64,000 nucleotides of DNA from Clarkia xantiana subsp. parviflora (lineage: Eukaryota; Streptophyta; Magnoliopsida; Myrtales; Onagraceae): NCBI GenBank assembly GCA_036873135.1, contig JAPTYO010000003.1:28710763-28774762 (forward strand), in the 5' to 3' direction. The position numbers and the translations under genes were made by a program. A model generated the notes under the pieces. It was not told the DNA's origin. It made no database searches and saw nothing but the letters and a program-made list of their open reading frames with translations. Positions within the stretch are counted from its first letter, which is position 1. Each line of letters starts with the position of its first letter. This document shows positions 1-10,309 of the stretch, piece after piece.

Positions 1-1287
1 GTGACAAATTTGAACCTAATTTTGTATTTTCATTGACCCAACTCTATTTAACATCGACATAATTAATTATAATAGATAAAACTTACAAATTTTAAACTAT
101 TATTTATAAACATCCCTAGCAGCTATACATATGAAAATAATTAATTTATGTAAATAAACATATTACAAAAAAAAAAAAAAGTCATTGTAGATAGAAGAAC
201 ATTGAAGATAATTTTGATCCACGCAGATCCGAGTTTGTTTCAACTGAAATTCGCAATTTCATCTTAGCTCAGCTAAGACGTGTGAGCTTAAAAAGAAGCA
301 GTTTCAACGGTATTTAAATTTAAATGACCTTTTAAAATATATTATTTGAATATGAAGAAGATAATGATTGTTATTATTAAGTTTGAAACAAGCAAGAAGA
401 TGAAAAAGAAGAAACACACTTTATGGCCAAATCGTGAAAGAGAAAAATAACAAAATTCGAAATTGCTTTCATCATGTGCCCTTGCTAGCTAGACGTTGCT
501 ACACTCATTTGTATCGTTTTCTTAGACAACTGGAGAACCGCTATTTTTCTTGTTATTTTATACACATCCTTATAATGTTCCGTCTATTTAGTATTTGGGT
601 TAAATAGTTCTTTTAGACCCAATGCTAAATTGATTTAGTCATGATTCGATTCATGATTGGATTGGAGGGTTGTACAGTGATCCTAGTAAGGATCAGACCC
701 AGTCATGAATCTGACCATGACTATGTCAATTTAGATCTACAGTACGGTTGAAATTATTTAAGAATTAAATTGTAAAAATAAAAAAATTTAAAGTAATAAA
801 TTTGAAAACTAAATTGAACAAAATTAAAATTGGGGCTAGTCGTGTACAAGACTTTATTATTTAACGGTTAACATTGACAGTCAACTAATAAATGCACAAA
901 AAGTGTACAAGTTGTAAATATATTGCCACAAGTTGTAAATATATTGTACAAGTTAGATTAAAACAGAAACATTTTCGTCCCGATTATCGGCCACATTTGT
1001 CAATTGTATAGTAATGCTAATCTGAAAAAAAAATATGCAAAAAAGGGTTAGAAAGTGGAAATGAGATGCATGATTAGTATGGAAATTCAAAGCGACAATG
1101 GTGGGGTTGAGTGCGTTGGGCACTCACACTACTAGCTAGCACTAGCTCGAGAATAAGATTACTAATCTTACGTACCATAATCAAAGATACCAATTATTTG
1201 TAGAAACGGAACAATTCCCAGTTGCATGCATAATAATACAAGACAAAATAATACAAGACAAGTTAATTCCCCAATTCAAACCAACAT

Positions 1288-1290
<3 letters not shown>
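1..1290. other. AT-rich intergenic DNA, no gene seen
   Basis: No open frame with recognisable protein similarity and no RNA gene is visible on either strand. The sequence is AT-rich with short homopolymer runs and a small direct repeat near 915-950 (acaagttgtaaatatattg twice). Confidence 0.6.

Positions 1291-1339
<49 letters not shown>
1291..1339. repeat. (TA)n microsatellite
   Basis: About 24 uninterrupted TA dinucleotides. Length is likely to be polymorphic and prone to assembly error. Confidence 0.95.
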
Positions 1340-1342
<3 letters not shown>

Positions 1343-1382
1343 TAGAATAAAATGTAGGGTTAAAGAAACTAAAAGTAAAAAC

Positions 1383-1705
1383 AGTCCCTAATTGTTGTTT
1401 CATATTTAAAATGTCTGTATTTAGTGTCTTAATTATCAAAATGGTTGATTTTCACTTTTCTATCTTAAAATTGATAAAACAAATACATGTTTTTAGGCAT
1501 TAAATAATACTAAACTATAAACAACAAATCTGATATTTAGAAAAAGTGGAAAATAATATGTTATTTTAATGTTTTAAAATGTCAATTTTAACGCCAAAAT
1601 CAGTCGAAAAAAGTGAAAAACAACAAATCTAATAAGTGAGACACTGAATATCAACATTTTAAATATGAGATATCGATTAACAACATGACATATAGTTGAG
1701 ATTGT
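1383..1705. mobile_element. Foldback MITE, Mutator-like family relic
   Basis: The left side (gtccctaattgttgtttcat, then atttaaaatgtctgtattta) is an imperfect reverse complement of the right side (aatatcaacattttaaatat, then gattaacaacatgacata). Similar arms recur at 29472-30126 and near 41620-41740. No clean target-site duplication was found, so this copy is probably old. Confidence 0.45.
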
Positions 1706-1834
1706 TTACACTTTTTCTAATTTTTTTATGAATGGGAAGTGTAGGTAATAAGAACATAAAATTTAATTTTGGTTAAGTTGAATATATTATATTAAAAAAA
1801 ATTATAAAATAATATAAATGAGGTTTGTAGTTCG

Positions 1835-1985
1835 AGTTCGTTCTGTTTAAATTCGGCATTGGGTCGAGTTAAGCTCAACGATCCAACAAAAAGTAACTAC
1901 CTGCTATACAAGTGAGATTATATCGTGAAATCACACTCAACCTAATGTATAATTTAATATGGTATCAGAACTCAATCCTGGTTAA
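1835..1985 (+). mobile_element. LTR-retrotransposon relic with tRNA-Met-like primer site
   Basis: The segment gagttaagctcaacgat near 1866 matches the LTR arm inside 46988-47510. It is followed at about 1960 by tggtatcagaa, which resembles the primer-binding site complementary to initiator tRNA-Met. No second LTR or coding region is present. Confidence 0.4.
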
Positions 1986-2104
1986 CGATGTCGATTTGTA
2001 TGGATCGGGCCTGACGTGAGTGGATGTTTTTTTTTAAAAAATAATCTTAATTCGTTCAAATTTGAATAAATAGAAAATAGATGCGTTAATTAAAAGAGTC
2101 TCCA

Positions 2105-2520
2105 CTCTTGGAAACTTGGAGTGAATTATCATACTAGGCTAACTTAGAAAATTTATTTTCAAACTATACTTCTTCAGATATACTAATTAGTATATCTGAA
2201 TTATAATTCTCAAATTATATTTTTTTTCAAAAAATTAACGATCTTTATTTCTACTTTACATCACAAATTTACATTTTCTTACAATTGAATATAATCTGAA
2301 ATCCAGTACAAGAAAGATATGATTCTTTTTTAAAAATTAAAGAGATTAGATGTAAAAGTTATAAAGTTAAAAATAATAAATTAATAGGTACATGTGTATA
2401 TTATGTAAATTTTACGATGTAAATTAAATAATATACACGATTAAAAAAATAGAAAAATATAATTTGAAAACTAATTTCTGAGAAAACTTGCTTCGAAAAA
2501 TAATTTAGTAAATTGGCATT
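2105..2520. repeat. Dispersed AT-rich repeat, copy 1
   Basis: This segment shares a scattered but collinear pattern with 51895-52260, for example tctactttacat followed by a cttacaattga/gttacaactga block and tacaagaaa. It also holds a short palindrome around 2175-2200 (cagatatactaattagtatatctg-type). Family not identified. Confidence 0.35.
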
Positions 2521-3555
2521 GTTTTCAGAATTCACTCGGACTCTTTCTTGAGTCTTAACTATGCTGGGAAGTGTTAAAGTTCATAAATTTATCTCAATAT
2601 ACTTTATTTTTTTCCCATAAAATGCACCCACCCACCATTTGTCCTATAAATAACTCCACTAAGCACTAACTCACTAAAATGTCGGGAAGTGAAGTCAAGC
2701 CTACGTCCCCACATTAGGGAAAATGTAATCATATGTCCGAGTTGTGTTGTGTAGATGAATTTCATTAATTGCATATCCAAAAAAAGTATGAAAAAAAAAT
2801 GTGTAATATGCTTTACTTGTAAAATACATAACACGTAACATGTTCCGTTTTGGTATTTTTAGATTAAATCCATTAAATATGATTAACGGATTATGATAAA
2901 GCGGATAGAAAGATAGACGATGTAAATTAATAATTATTATTTTAAAAAAGTGTTACAAATCTAAAAATAATCCAAAATATAGGGAAAATATATAATAAAA
3001 TATTGAAAAATATGTGATTTCTTTAATAAAAAATACATTAATGTAACAAATAATAATAATAATATATTTTTTAATATGATATTTCACTAATGTTTAAATA
3101 TGATATTTCTTTTAATATTTTCACTAATGTTTGATTTTTTTTATTCACTTCGAATTTTTGAAGTATTTTTAAATTTCGGAAACAAGAAAGTATTTTTAAT
3201 TTTTTTTTTAAAAATGGTATTTTAAATTTAGTACATTAATAATAAATTAAATATAAAATATAAATTTCAGAATTTTCGATTTTAAAAGTTTTTCCCTTAT
3301 TTTAAATAAATTATTACTCTATTTAAAATTGTGAATACTAAAATAATAAGAAACTTAGAATGATTAAAAAATGTTCTGAAAATTAAGCAAAATAGATTTT
3401 TGTTTTTAATTTAAATTTTGGCCAAAAAATAAGGAAACTGATCAACAATAAGTTTTCAAGTAATTTTCTATATTATTATAGATAGCTTCTAAAAAGGACT
3501 ATAATTAATTATTTTTTTATATATAAATAAAACTGAGAATTTTTATAAGTTTTCT
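2521..3555. other. AT-rich intergenic DNA, nothing recognised
   Basis: Very AT-rich, with frequent stops in all frames. The short open frame at 2604-2834 has no recognisable features and is treated as chance. Confidence 0.6.
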
Positions 3556-3681
3556 ATTTTTTTTTACCGGGTCAGTCCCGTAAGGGGTAAAGTGCTAGCC
3601 ATAAATATTTTTTCATTCCCATGGTCACTAGCTGAGATTGAACTTTTGACATCTAATTAAGAGATAATGCGCTAAACCACC
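3556..3681 (-). mobile_element. tRNA-derived SINE-like copy A
   Basis: Read on the minus strand it begins GTGGTTTAGCGC, resembling a pol III A box. About 30 nt later comes a degenerate B-box-like stretch (AAAGTTCAATCTC), and it ends CACTTTACCCCTTACGGG before an A-rich tract. The copy at 8323-8432 has the same order of blocks (TGGTTTAGCG, CTAGTGAC, CACTTTACC). Assignment as a SINE rests on the tRNA-like head and A-rich tail. Confidence 0.5.
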
Positions 3682-4667
3682 ATAAATATTACATGAAAAT
3701 ATAATAATTTTATTTAAATAAAATTTTGCATAAAGTGCAAAGTAATAATAATTAATAAAAATAATAATTATTAGGAATTTTATAGTGGAGAAAAGACTTT
3801 CCTTTTTCCCAATCTTTGGCACATATTCCATTTTCCATTGCAAATAAGTTTTAGAAAAGAATGCACTTTCATATCTTTCTATATCCTAATAGGAAAATGG
3901 TTTACGATCTAGCGTTCCGCCATATTCCGATGAAGAGAGGATATATAGATGTCCAAAAAGACAAAAAGTTGAAACAATTTACATCATGTGCCATCCTGAG
4001 AGGGTCGGAACACGGTGGAACATTTATCTCGGAATTTGTATCAAACTCCATCCTAATAATCTTAATAATTTAAAGTTTAAATTTGTTAAAAGTAAAAGAG
4101 TTTAAGACCATTTTCAATGATTTTCATATTATTATGTTGTACTAAGTTTGTGTCATTTTAGTTTTTAATATAAATAATATAAAAAATTGTTACAGTTATA
4201 CTACTTAGCATTCATTAGAATCGATGTTTATATTATATTTATATATTTATATAATACATTTCTTAAATTTAAAAGCGCATATAGAGCATTGTCATAATTT
4301 TTTTATACATCTCCTCGTCTTTCCTTCAATCGGTTTATTAATTATAAAAGGTAGTTAATGAATTAGTTCAAATAAAAATATTAAAAGTTATAATACTACA
4401 ATTAATATTCAGAGTCATATATGTAGTGAAACTAAGATTCACAGTATGTCGCATACATTTAACTATTTAAGAACTATCATATAATTAACTAAAATAATTG
4501 GAATTACTTCAAAGACATATTATCTTTTAAACTGCATTAAAAAATATGGTAATTTAATATCTTTTAATATCCACCAGCTAATATCAGTGATATTTTGAAA
4601 AAAAAAAATTAGTGGAACTCTGCCAGGAGTCAAATACTCAAAAGTTACGGCCAAAATGTTTTCCTTA

Positions 4668-4668
<1 letters not shown>
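3682..4668. other. AT-rich intergenic DNA, nothing recognised
   Basis: No gene is supported. The 70-codon frame starting at 3861 has no recognisable similarity. A tagagcattgtc-type motif near 4270-4290 resembles MITE ends common in plants, but no partner end was found. Confidence 0.5.

Positions 4669-4744
<76 letters not shown>
4669..4744. repeat. (TA)n microsatellite
   Basis: About 38 TA dinucleotides, the longest dinucleotide run in the window. Confidence 0.95.
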
Positions 4745-4751
<7 letters not shown>

Positions 4752-5740
4752 TGATCCCAATAGATAAAGCAAAAGTATAGATATCCTTTTTTTTTTTTAA
4801 TTTTATAACAAATTCAAATTGACACATGGTTAGAATAAAAATTATACATTTAGAAAGATTTACAGTTTACTTAGTAACATGTAACGACAAAAAACATATA
4901 TAAAAAACGACATATTAGGTATTTAAAAAAAGTGTGGGGCTTTGAAAATGTAGATTCCACCGATTGGTTCTCGACCCGATGGTTTTTCACCCCATTACTT
5001 GAATCACAAAACTTTTTGAGTGAGTGGAGTTTTTCTGAGTCGTTCTGACAACTCGGCTGCGCGGTCGTACTCTTGTTAAACCTCTGAAGTTTATTGTCTC
5101 TCTCTGAGTTTGAGGTGTTTTGGATACAATTTTTGAAGTGATGTGTGCGAGTTCCAATGCCACAAAGAAAAAAAAAGTTAAGTTTAATCCTAAATCTGCA
5201 TCTGTCACACAAAAAACAAAGAAAGAATAGTGAAGAAAATAAAAAATAAAAACATGTCCGTAAGCGAATACAATGAGTCAAAACAATCGATTATCCTCAG
5301 AAGAATTGCCAAAATGTCAACCTAAATCCAACCTAAAGTGATATTTAAAAAAAAATAGTTTTAGAGTCGTTACTGGATAATTATCAGGTTAACTAGTAAC
5401 TTAAAATTATGATTAATATTATGTTATGATATAGGTTTAATACTTTATTTCTTAACTAAGTTTCAAACTTCATTAATACATGAGAAAAAAATATTAAAAG
5501 CCGACACTTAGTCAACTCAATGCGAGCGATAAATAATTTAGGTATTGAACAAATATTATAGGCGGTGTCTTTTAATGGATCCCGTAAAACACTCATGAAA
5601 AAAAAAATACACATAGTTGGTATTATTATTTTTTTTTGTACAATATAGTTTTTTTGGTAAAAAAAAAAAGTCTGATTATGTTAACATAGCACCATTGATA
5701 TTATAATATTATCAAAAGGAGTGAACGTTTTAACCACCGG
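4745..5740. other. Intergenic DNA upstream of the VQ gene
   Basis: A 136-codon frame on the minus strand (4871-5281) has no domain I recognise and overlaps another frame, so I do not call it a gene. The GC content of 4930-5160 is higher than its surroundings, which suggests an old insertion of unknown type. Confidence 0.5.
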
Positions 5741-5758
5741 AATACAACTTATGGTGAT

Positions 5759-5766
5759 TTATATAA
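5759..5766 (+). promoter_or_regulatory. Candidate TATA box of the VQ gene
   Basis: TATATAAG lies about 250 bp upstream of the start codon at 6012. The intervening leader is rich in CT runs (5885-5995), typical of plant 5' leaders. The assignment is by position only. Confidence 0.4.
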
Positions 5767-6011
5767 GATAGTTGATATTTTTGTGTGGAAGAATATAGTT
5801 GATATTAGTAAAGTGAGGAGAAGTGTTGGAGAGACCATTGGCACAAGAAAACAACACAAAGCCAAACCAACCATAAAAGTTTGGTCTTCTCTCTGTCTAT
5901 CTCTATTCAACTTTCTTTCATTCATTGCTTTGCTTTGCTTTTTTCAACTCATTCAATTTCTTCTCCACCCAAACTCTCTCTCTTTCTCTGTTCAGCCTCC
6001 CAAACTCATCA

Positions 6012-6752
6012 ATGGAGAACCCCAAAAGAACTCAAGACAGAGAAAATAACCCTTCCCCCATTAACTCCCCTCACCGCGACGCCCACCCCGCCGCGCCAAA
6101 CGCCGCCATGATCATCGATATTCCGACCGGCCCGCCACTGACACCCAAATCAATCCCGGCCAGCAGATCCGAACCAAACCCTTACCCGACAACCTTCGTC
6201 CAAGCAGACACCTCCAACTTCAAACACGTCGTTCAAATGCTCACCGGTTCCTCCGAGACCCTCCACAAGAAAGCCACCAAGCCCGGCGGAAGCGGCGGCG
6301 GCGGAGGTCAGTCAGATCCGTCGTCGTCATCCAAAAGCGTAATCCCTCCGTTCCGCGCGCCGCAGAAGAACAAGCAGCAAGGATACAAGCTCTACGAGAG
6401 GCGGAACCACAACCACCTAAAGAACAGCCTCATCATCAACACCCTCGTCCCTGGCTTCACCGGCGGCGGCGCCGCCACGTTCTCCCCGCGCGAGATCCTC
6501 TCCCCAAGCATGCTCGACTTCCCGAAGCTCGCCCTCAGCCCCGTCACTCCGTTAAACCACGGCGACCCGTTTAACACCTCGAGTTCACCGTCTGTGGCCA
6601 GTTCCTCGTCGGAGGAGGAGGAGAAGGCGATCGCAGAGAAAGGGTTTTACCTACACCCGTCGCCGATGAACACGCCGCGGGGGGCTGAGCCGCCGCAGCT
6701 CCTACCCCTCTTCCCGGTCTCATCGCCGCGCGTCACCGGCGCCTCTTCTTGA
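6012..6752 (+). CDS. VQ motif-containing protein (MAPK-substrate-type)
   Basis: This intronless gene encodes 246 residues. Residues 70-79 read FKHVVQMLTG, the FxxxVQxLTG signature of plant VQ proteins, which are nuclear partners of WRKY transcription factors. It also has the conserved LYERRN block and several SP/TP sites (LSPVTPL, SPMNTPRG). The C-terminal LPLFPVSSPR is typical of the VQ4/VQ13/VQ19/VQ31/VQ33 subgroup, several members of which are substrates of stress MAP kinases. I chose the ATG at 6012 (MENPKR) over an in-frame ATG at 5925 because the extra 29 residues are translated CT-rich leader. The coding region is GC-rich and contains poly-Gly and poly-Ser runs, unlike its AT-rich surroundings. 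Role in defence signalling is inferred from the family. Confidence 0.92.
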   Translation: MENPKRTQDRENNPSPINSPHRDAHPAAPNAAMIIDIPTGPPLTPKSIPASRSEPNPYPTTFVQADTSNFKHVVQMLTGSSETLHKKATKPGGSGGGGGQSDPSSSSKSVIPPFRAPQKNKQQGYKLYERRNHNHLKNSLIINTLVPGFTGGGAATFSPREILSPSMLDFPKLALSPVTPLNHGDPFNTSSSPSVASSSSEEEEKAIAEKGFYLHPSPMNTPRGAEPPQLLPLFPVSSPRVTGASS

Positions 6753-7535
6753 GTCGAGACTGTGTAATTAAGTAGTTATCCACACGGCCAGGTATTTCCA
6801 CGATTAACCCTAACCAACTCCGACGAGGGAATCAATCAACTGTTGTACGTATCGGGAAGAACCCTAATAAACTTTGGAAGAGGGCGAGCCAAAACCAGAT
6901 CGATCGAGCTTGTAGAAGTGGATGGGATTCGGCCCCTCCTCATTGTCATCTTCTTCGCGCAATAACTGCCATTGAAATGAGGGCTAAGAAGAATTTCAAA
7001 GGGAGAATTTTTTTTGGGTTCATCTTTTTCATTTGGTCGTTACTGTGTAGATGCAATTCCAATTTGCTTGATAGTGAGAAAAAAAAATCTAATTTGAAGG
7101 CATGAAGTTCGCTGTTCATCATCATCTTTTCGCTTTATTTGAGTTTTTGAATATATATATTTGGACTGTAGCTCGTTTGCTCTTAGCAACGGCGGATTGA
7201 CCAGAGTTTGGAGAGAATGTGTGAGGAGTTGAGTTGTGCGTTAGACATGACTTTCCGAGAAAGCGCAGGCGATTGGGATTTGGGAGGGACAGTCATCGAT
7301 AGAGAAGAGAATCCTATTTTTTTTCTTTTGCTTTAATAATTAATTATTATTACTTTGGCCAATTATTTATTGACTTTGAACTTTTTTTACTTTACATGGT
7401 CTTTAAAAATTTAAAAAGAAAGCTATATTTTTTTTTATCATATTAAAAAAGAAAGCTATATTGGTTTGTCCGTTATACAATTTTTTTTTCTTTCATATGC
7501 TGTTTCACTTTTTCAGTCCCCCAATGATGACGAGT
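6753..7535. other. 3' flank of the VQ gene
   Basis: Probably includes the 3' UTR of the VQ gene (6753 to roughly 7150) followed by AT-rich DNA. No other coding feature is seen. Confidence 0.5.
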
Positions 7536-7629
7536 TATAATAAAAAGTAAGAAAATAAGCTTGTATAGTGATTTCCTTTCACTATAATAAAAAGTAAGAA
7601 AATAAGCTTGTAAGTGCTTTCCTTTCATC
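7536..7629. repeat. 47-bp tandem duplication
   Basis: The block tataataaaaagtaagaaa at 7536 recurs at 7583, continuing through aataagcttgta and tttcctttca. The two copies are nearly identical, so the duplication is recent. Confidence 0.85.
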
Positions 7630-7645
7630 CCTACCTAGACTCTAA

Positions 7646-8326
7646 GTGAGTGTTTGGACGGATGTAATATGGAATGTAATCTCATATTAGTCCTACATTA
7701 CATTGTTTGAATTTGACAAATGACGTAATGTGTATTGTAATGTAATGTGCATTATAATATGAGATTATGTCCAAATTCCATTGATCGTAACACGAGATTA
7801 CATTCAAAAATGGATGTAATGTGAGATTACGTCCAACATTACGGAGTGTTATTATTTTATTAGTATTTATTTAATAAAAAAATATTTATATTATCTTTAT
7901 ATATTATAATAATAATAATACTGGTAAAAAATAAATAAATTTTTACTTTTTATCTAATCATAACTCATATACTATAAAAAATAATGCATACTGTGTTTGT
8001 ATAAATGAGTAAGTTTTTTTTTTTGTAAAAATTATCTTATAAAACTATAGATAATGTTTTAATTAATAGAATTTTAATAGTTATGCGTATTGAGTTTAAA
8101 TATTTACTTTTTGAAACCACAAAATATAAATTTTAAGAAGTTCTAATGGTTGTCAAAATATACCTTTAAATCTTATCATATTAATATATAAAATAATATA
8201 CTCCTCTCATACATTAATATAATAACAATAAAATCACATTACAATGCACATTACAACACATACCAAACAACCCGAACACTATAATCTAACATTACACTCC
8301 ACATTACAGTACAACCAAACAACCCG
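7646..8326. mobile_element. PIF/Harbinger-like MITE, TAA target site
   Basis: The left end GTGAGTGTTTGGACGG and the inverted right end (CGGGTTGTTTGGTTG on the minus strand) are flanked by taa on both sides (7643-7645, 8327-8329). The arms are filled with TGTAATGTG-type motifs. Related elements occur at 53618-53930 and 63228-64000. There is no transposase, so it is non-autonomous. Confidence 0.6.
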
Positions 8327-8432
8327 TAAATGGTAAAGTGTTGGCCATGAACAATTTTCCATTCCATTAGTCACTAGCGGGAATTGAGCCATGACCTCTA
8401 GTTAAGGGATGAAACGCTAAACCACCGCACCA
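8323..8432 (-). mobile_element. tRNA-derived SINE-like copy B
   Basis: The minus strand carries GTGGTTTAGCGTTTCATCCC, then GGTCATGGCTCAATTCCC resembling a pol III B box, then CACTTTACCATTTACGGG. It is collinear with copy A at 3556-3681. Its 3' end abuts the MITE at 7646-8326. Confidence 0.5.
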
Positions 8433-9411
8433 TGATTACATATTAAAATGTCATTACCTCAATTATGTAAGTGTCTTCTTAGCGATTTAATTTTTTGTAT
8501 TAATACGTTAAATTATTAGCGATTTAAGTGTGGTTGTTCACTTCTTTTTTTTTGTCATTTGTGAATGGAAAAATGTAATTTCATATTTATTCAATCACAA
8601 CATGCTAGGGCAAGCCCCCATCTAACTTCATCTAGACATGAGCTTCATGTTTTTTTTTAATAACAAATGAAAAGATTTGGACTTTATAATTTGTAGAACA
8701 CAATTTAGAATCTCCCCGAATGTGAACTCTCATAGAATGCACATGACATTTCTCATTCCACATATGACACAAAAATGGTTTTAAATCAAATCAATCATGT
8801 AAATAATTACAATAATTAAAGTACAAAAATCTTTTTTACCATGAATAAACTAACAATTAAAAAACACATCCTATATATAATATAATTGAAATATTACCAA
8901 TTAAGTAGTTTCCTTTCTTTTTCTTTCCGAGTATAAGACAGCACTTCTGATTGCGATTTTTTTTTTTTGGCCATGAAATAACATAGAAATAACATGTACG
9001 CACTCATGACCTAATGTGAGTGAAAACATATTCCGAGATTCTCCCACCAATGCAATGCAATGCAAAGCAAAGCAAAGAGAACTTATACGATGACGTCTAG
9101 TTTCTGCCTGATAGATTATAAGTACAAGTCAGTACAGTTGTGTTTAAATTGATAATGGCAAAAATATGAAGCAAGGAAAACTTCCAAAGAGAGTTTCTAA
9201 CCAGGGATATTAAAGTACATTAAGACACTTATAAAAAAGTTTCAAGAGACTGGGAAAAGGTTGTTCAATCACTTCCGTAAATGACAACTTCTTGTATGAG
9301 AAACCTTATATTATCTATAATATGTACACACATGATCCCACTTCACAACACATTTCTAGAAATTTCAAGTCACTTCTAAGGAGACAAAAAAAACAAGTAT
9401 ATGCATTAGTA
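8433..9411. other. Intergenic DNA, nothing recognised
   Basis: I searched both strands here for the missing back half of the DEP1-type gene that ends near 10310 and found no trace. No other gene is supported. Confidence 0.5.
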
Positions 9412-9949
9412 GATCATAGTTACTTACTCCAACAAATTCGTCAACCATTTATCATTTGTGTACAAATGCTCCACACTCTTAAGAATATGTATTTTGACAA
9501 TTTGTAGAAGCTATGTGTAGGTAAATTCTGATAAGAAATTATTTCCATTAGCAATCCATTCAAGGAAATAAGGACTTCATTTGGCCGAAAAGGCAGAAGA
9601 CAGGCCACTTATAAGAAAGAGCAGAAAGATATTAAGATTGTGACTTCAAATGGTTAACATGATTTATTTTCCTGTGCATTGATCATAGTTACTTACTCCA
9701 ACAAATTCGTTAACCATTTATCATTTGTGTACAAATGCTCCACACTCTTAAGAATATGTATTCTGACAATTTGTAGAAGCTATGTGTAGGTAAATTCTGA
9801 TAAGAAATTATTGCCATTAGCAATCCATTCAAGGAAATAAGGACTTCATTTGGCCGAAAAGGCAGAAGACAGGCCACTTATAAGAAAGAGCAGAAAGATA
9901 TTAAGATTGTGACTTCAAATGGTTAACATGATTTATTTTCCTGTGCATT
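9412..9949. repeat. 269-bp tandem duplication
   Basis: A unit starting gatcatagttacttactcc at 9412 is repeated from 9681 with only a few substitutions (for example cgtcaacc/cgttaacc and tattttgac/tattctgac). It lies just beyond the truncated end of the DEP1-type gene, next to a solo LTR. No coding content was recognised in the unit. Confidence 0.9.
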
Positions 9950-9961
9950 GATAAAGCATTA

Positions 9962-10237
9962 TGTTATGGGTCTTGATAACCCGAAGAACTAATCTAACCT
10001 AGGAACTAATCTAACTAAGAACTAGATAATTGGAATAACTTTTCTGCTTATTTCTTATTCAATAAATGCGTCCATTACATAGGACTAGACCGGTACAATC
10101 TAAATAGATAGGATATTCAAATAGATAACAATACAAAATATAATATCTAATCTTATCACTAATAATAGATCTATCATTATCATTTATCACTAGTAATAAT
10201 ATATTCTAATATATTATTGATAATTATATACCTAACA
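9962..10237. mobile_element. Solo LTR with perfect 5-bp TSD (catta)
   Basis: The 276-bp element begins TGTTATGG and ends CCTAACA. It is flanked on both sides by catta (9957-9961 and 10238-10242). The TGTTATGG start matches the retroelement in the MATE intron (44474-46022), so this is a related but diverged family member. A solo LTR normally forms by recombination between the two LTRs of a full element. Confidence 0.85.
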
Positions 10238-10309
10238 CATTAATGTAGAAATAAACTATACAAAAAGTAAAATATGTGAAGCGCTTTTCTTTCGGAAAGA
10301 AACAGGCAC

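Noticed and set aside
4871..5281. 136-codon minus-strand frame
   Set aside because: Starts in T-rich low-complexity sequence, has no recognisable domain and overlaps another frame of similar quality.
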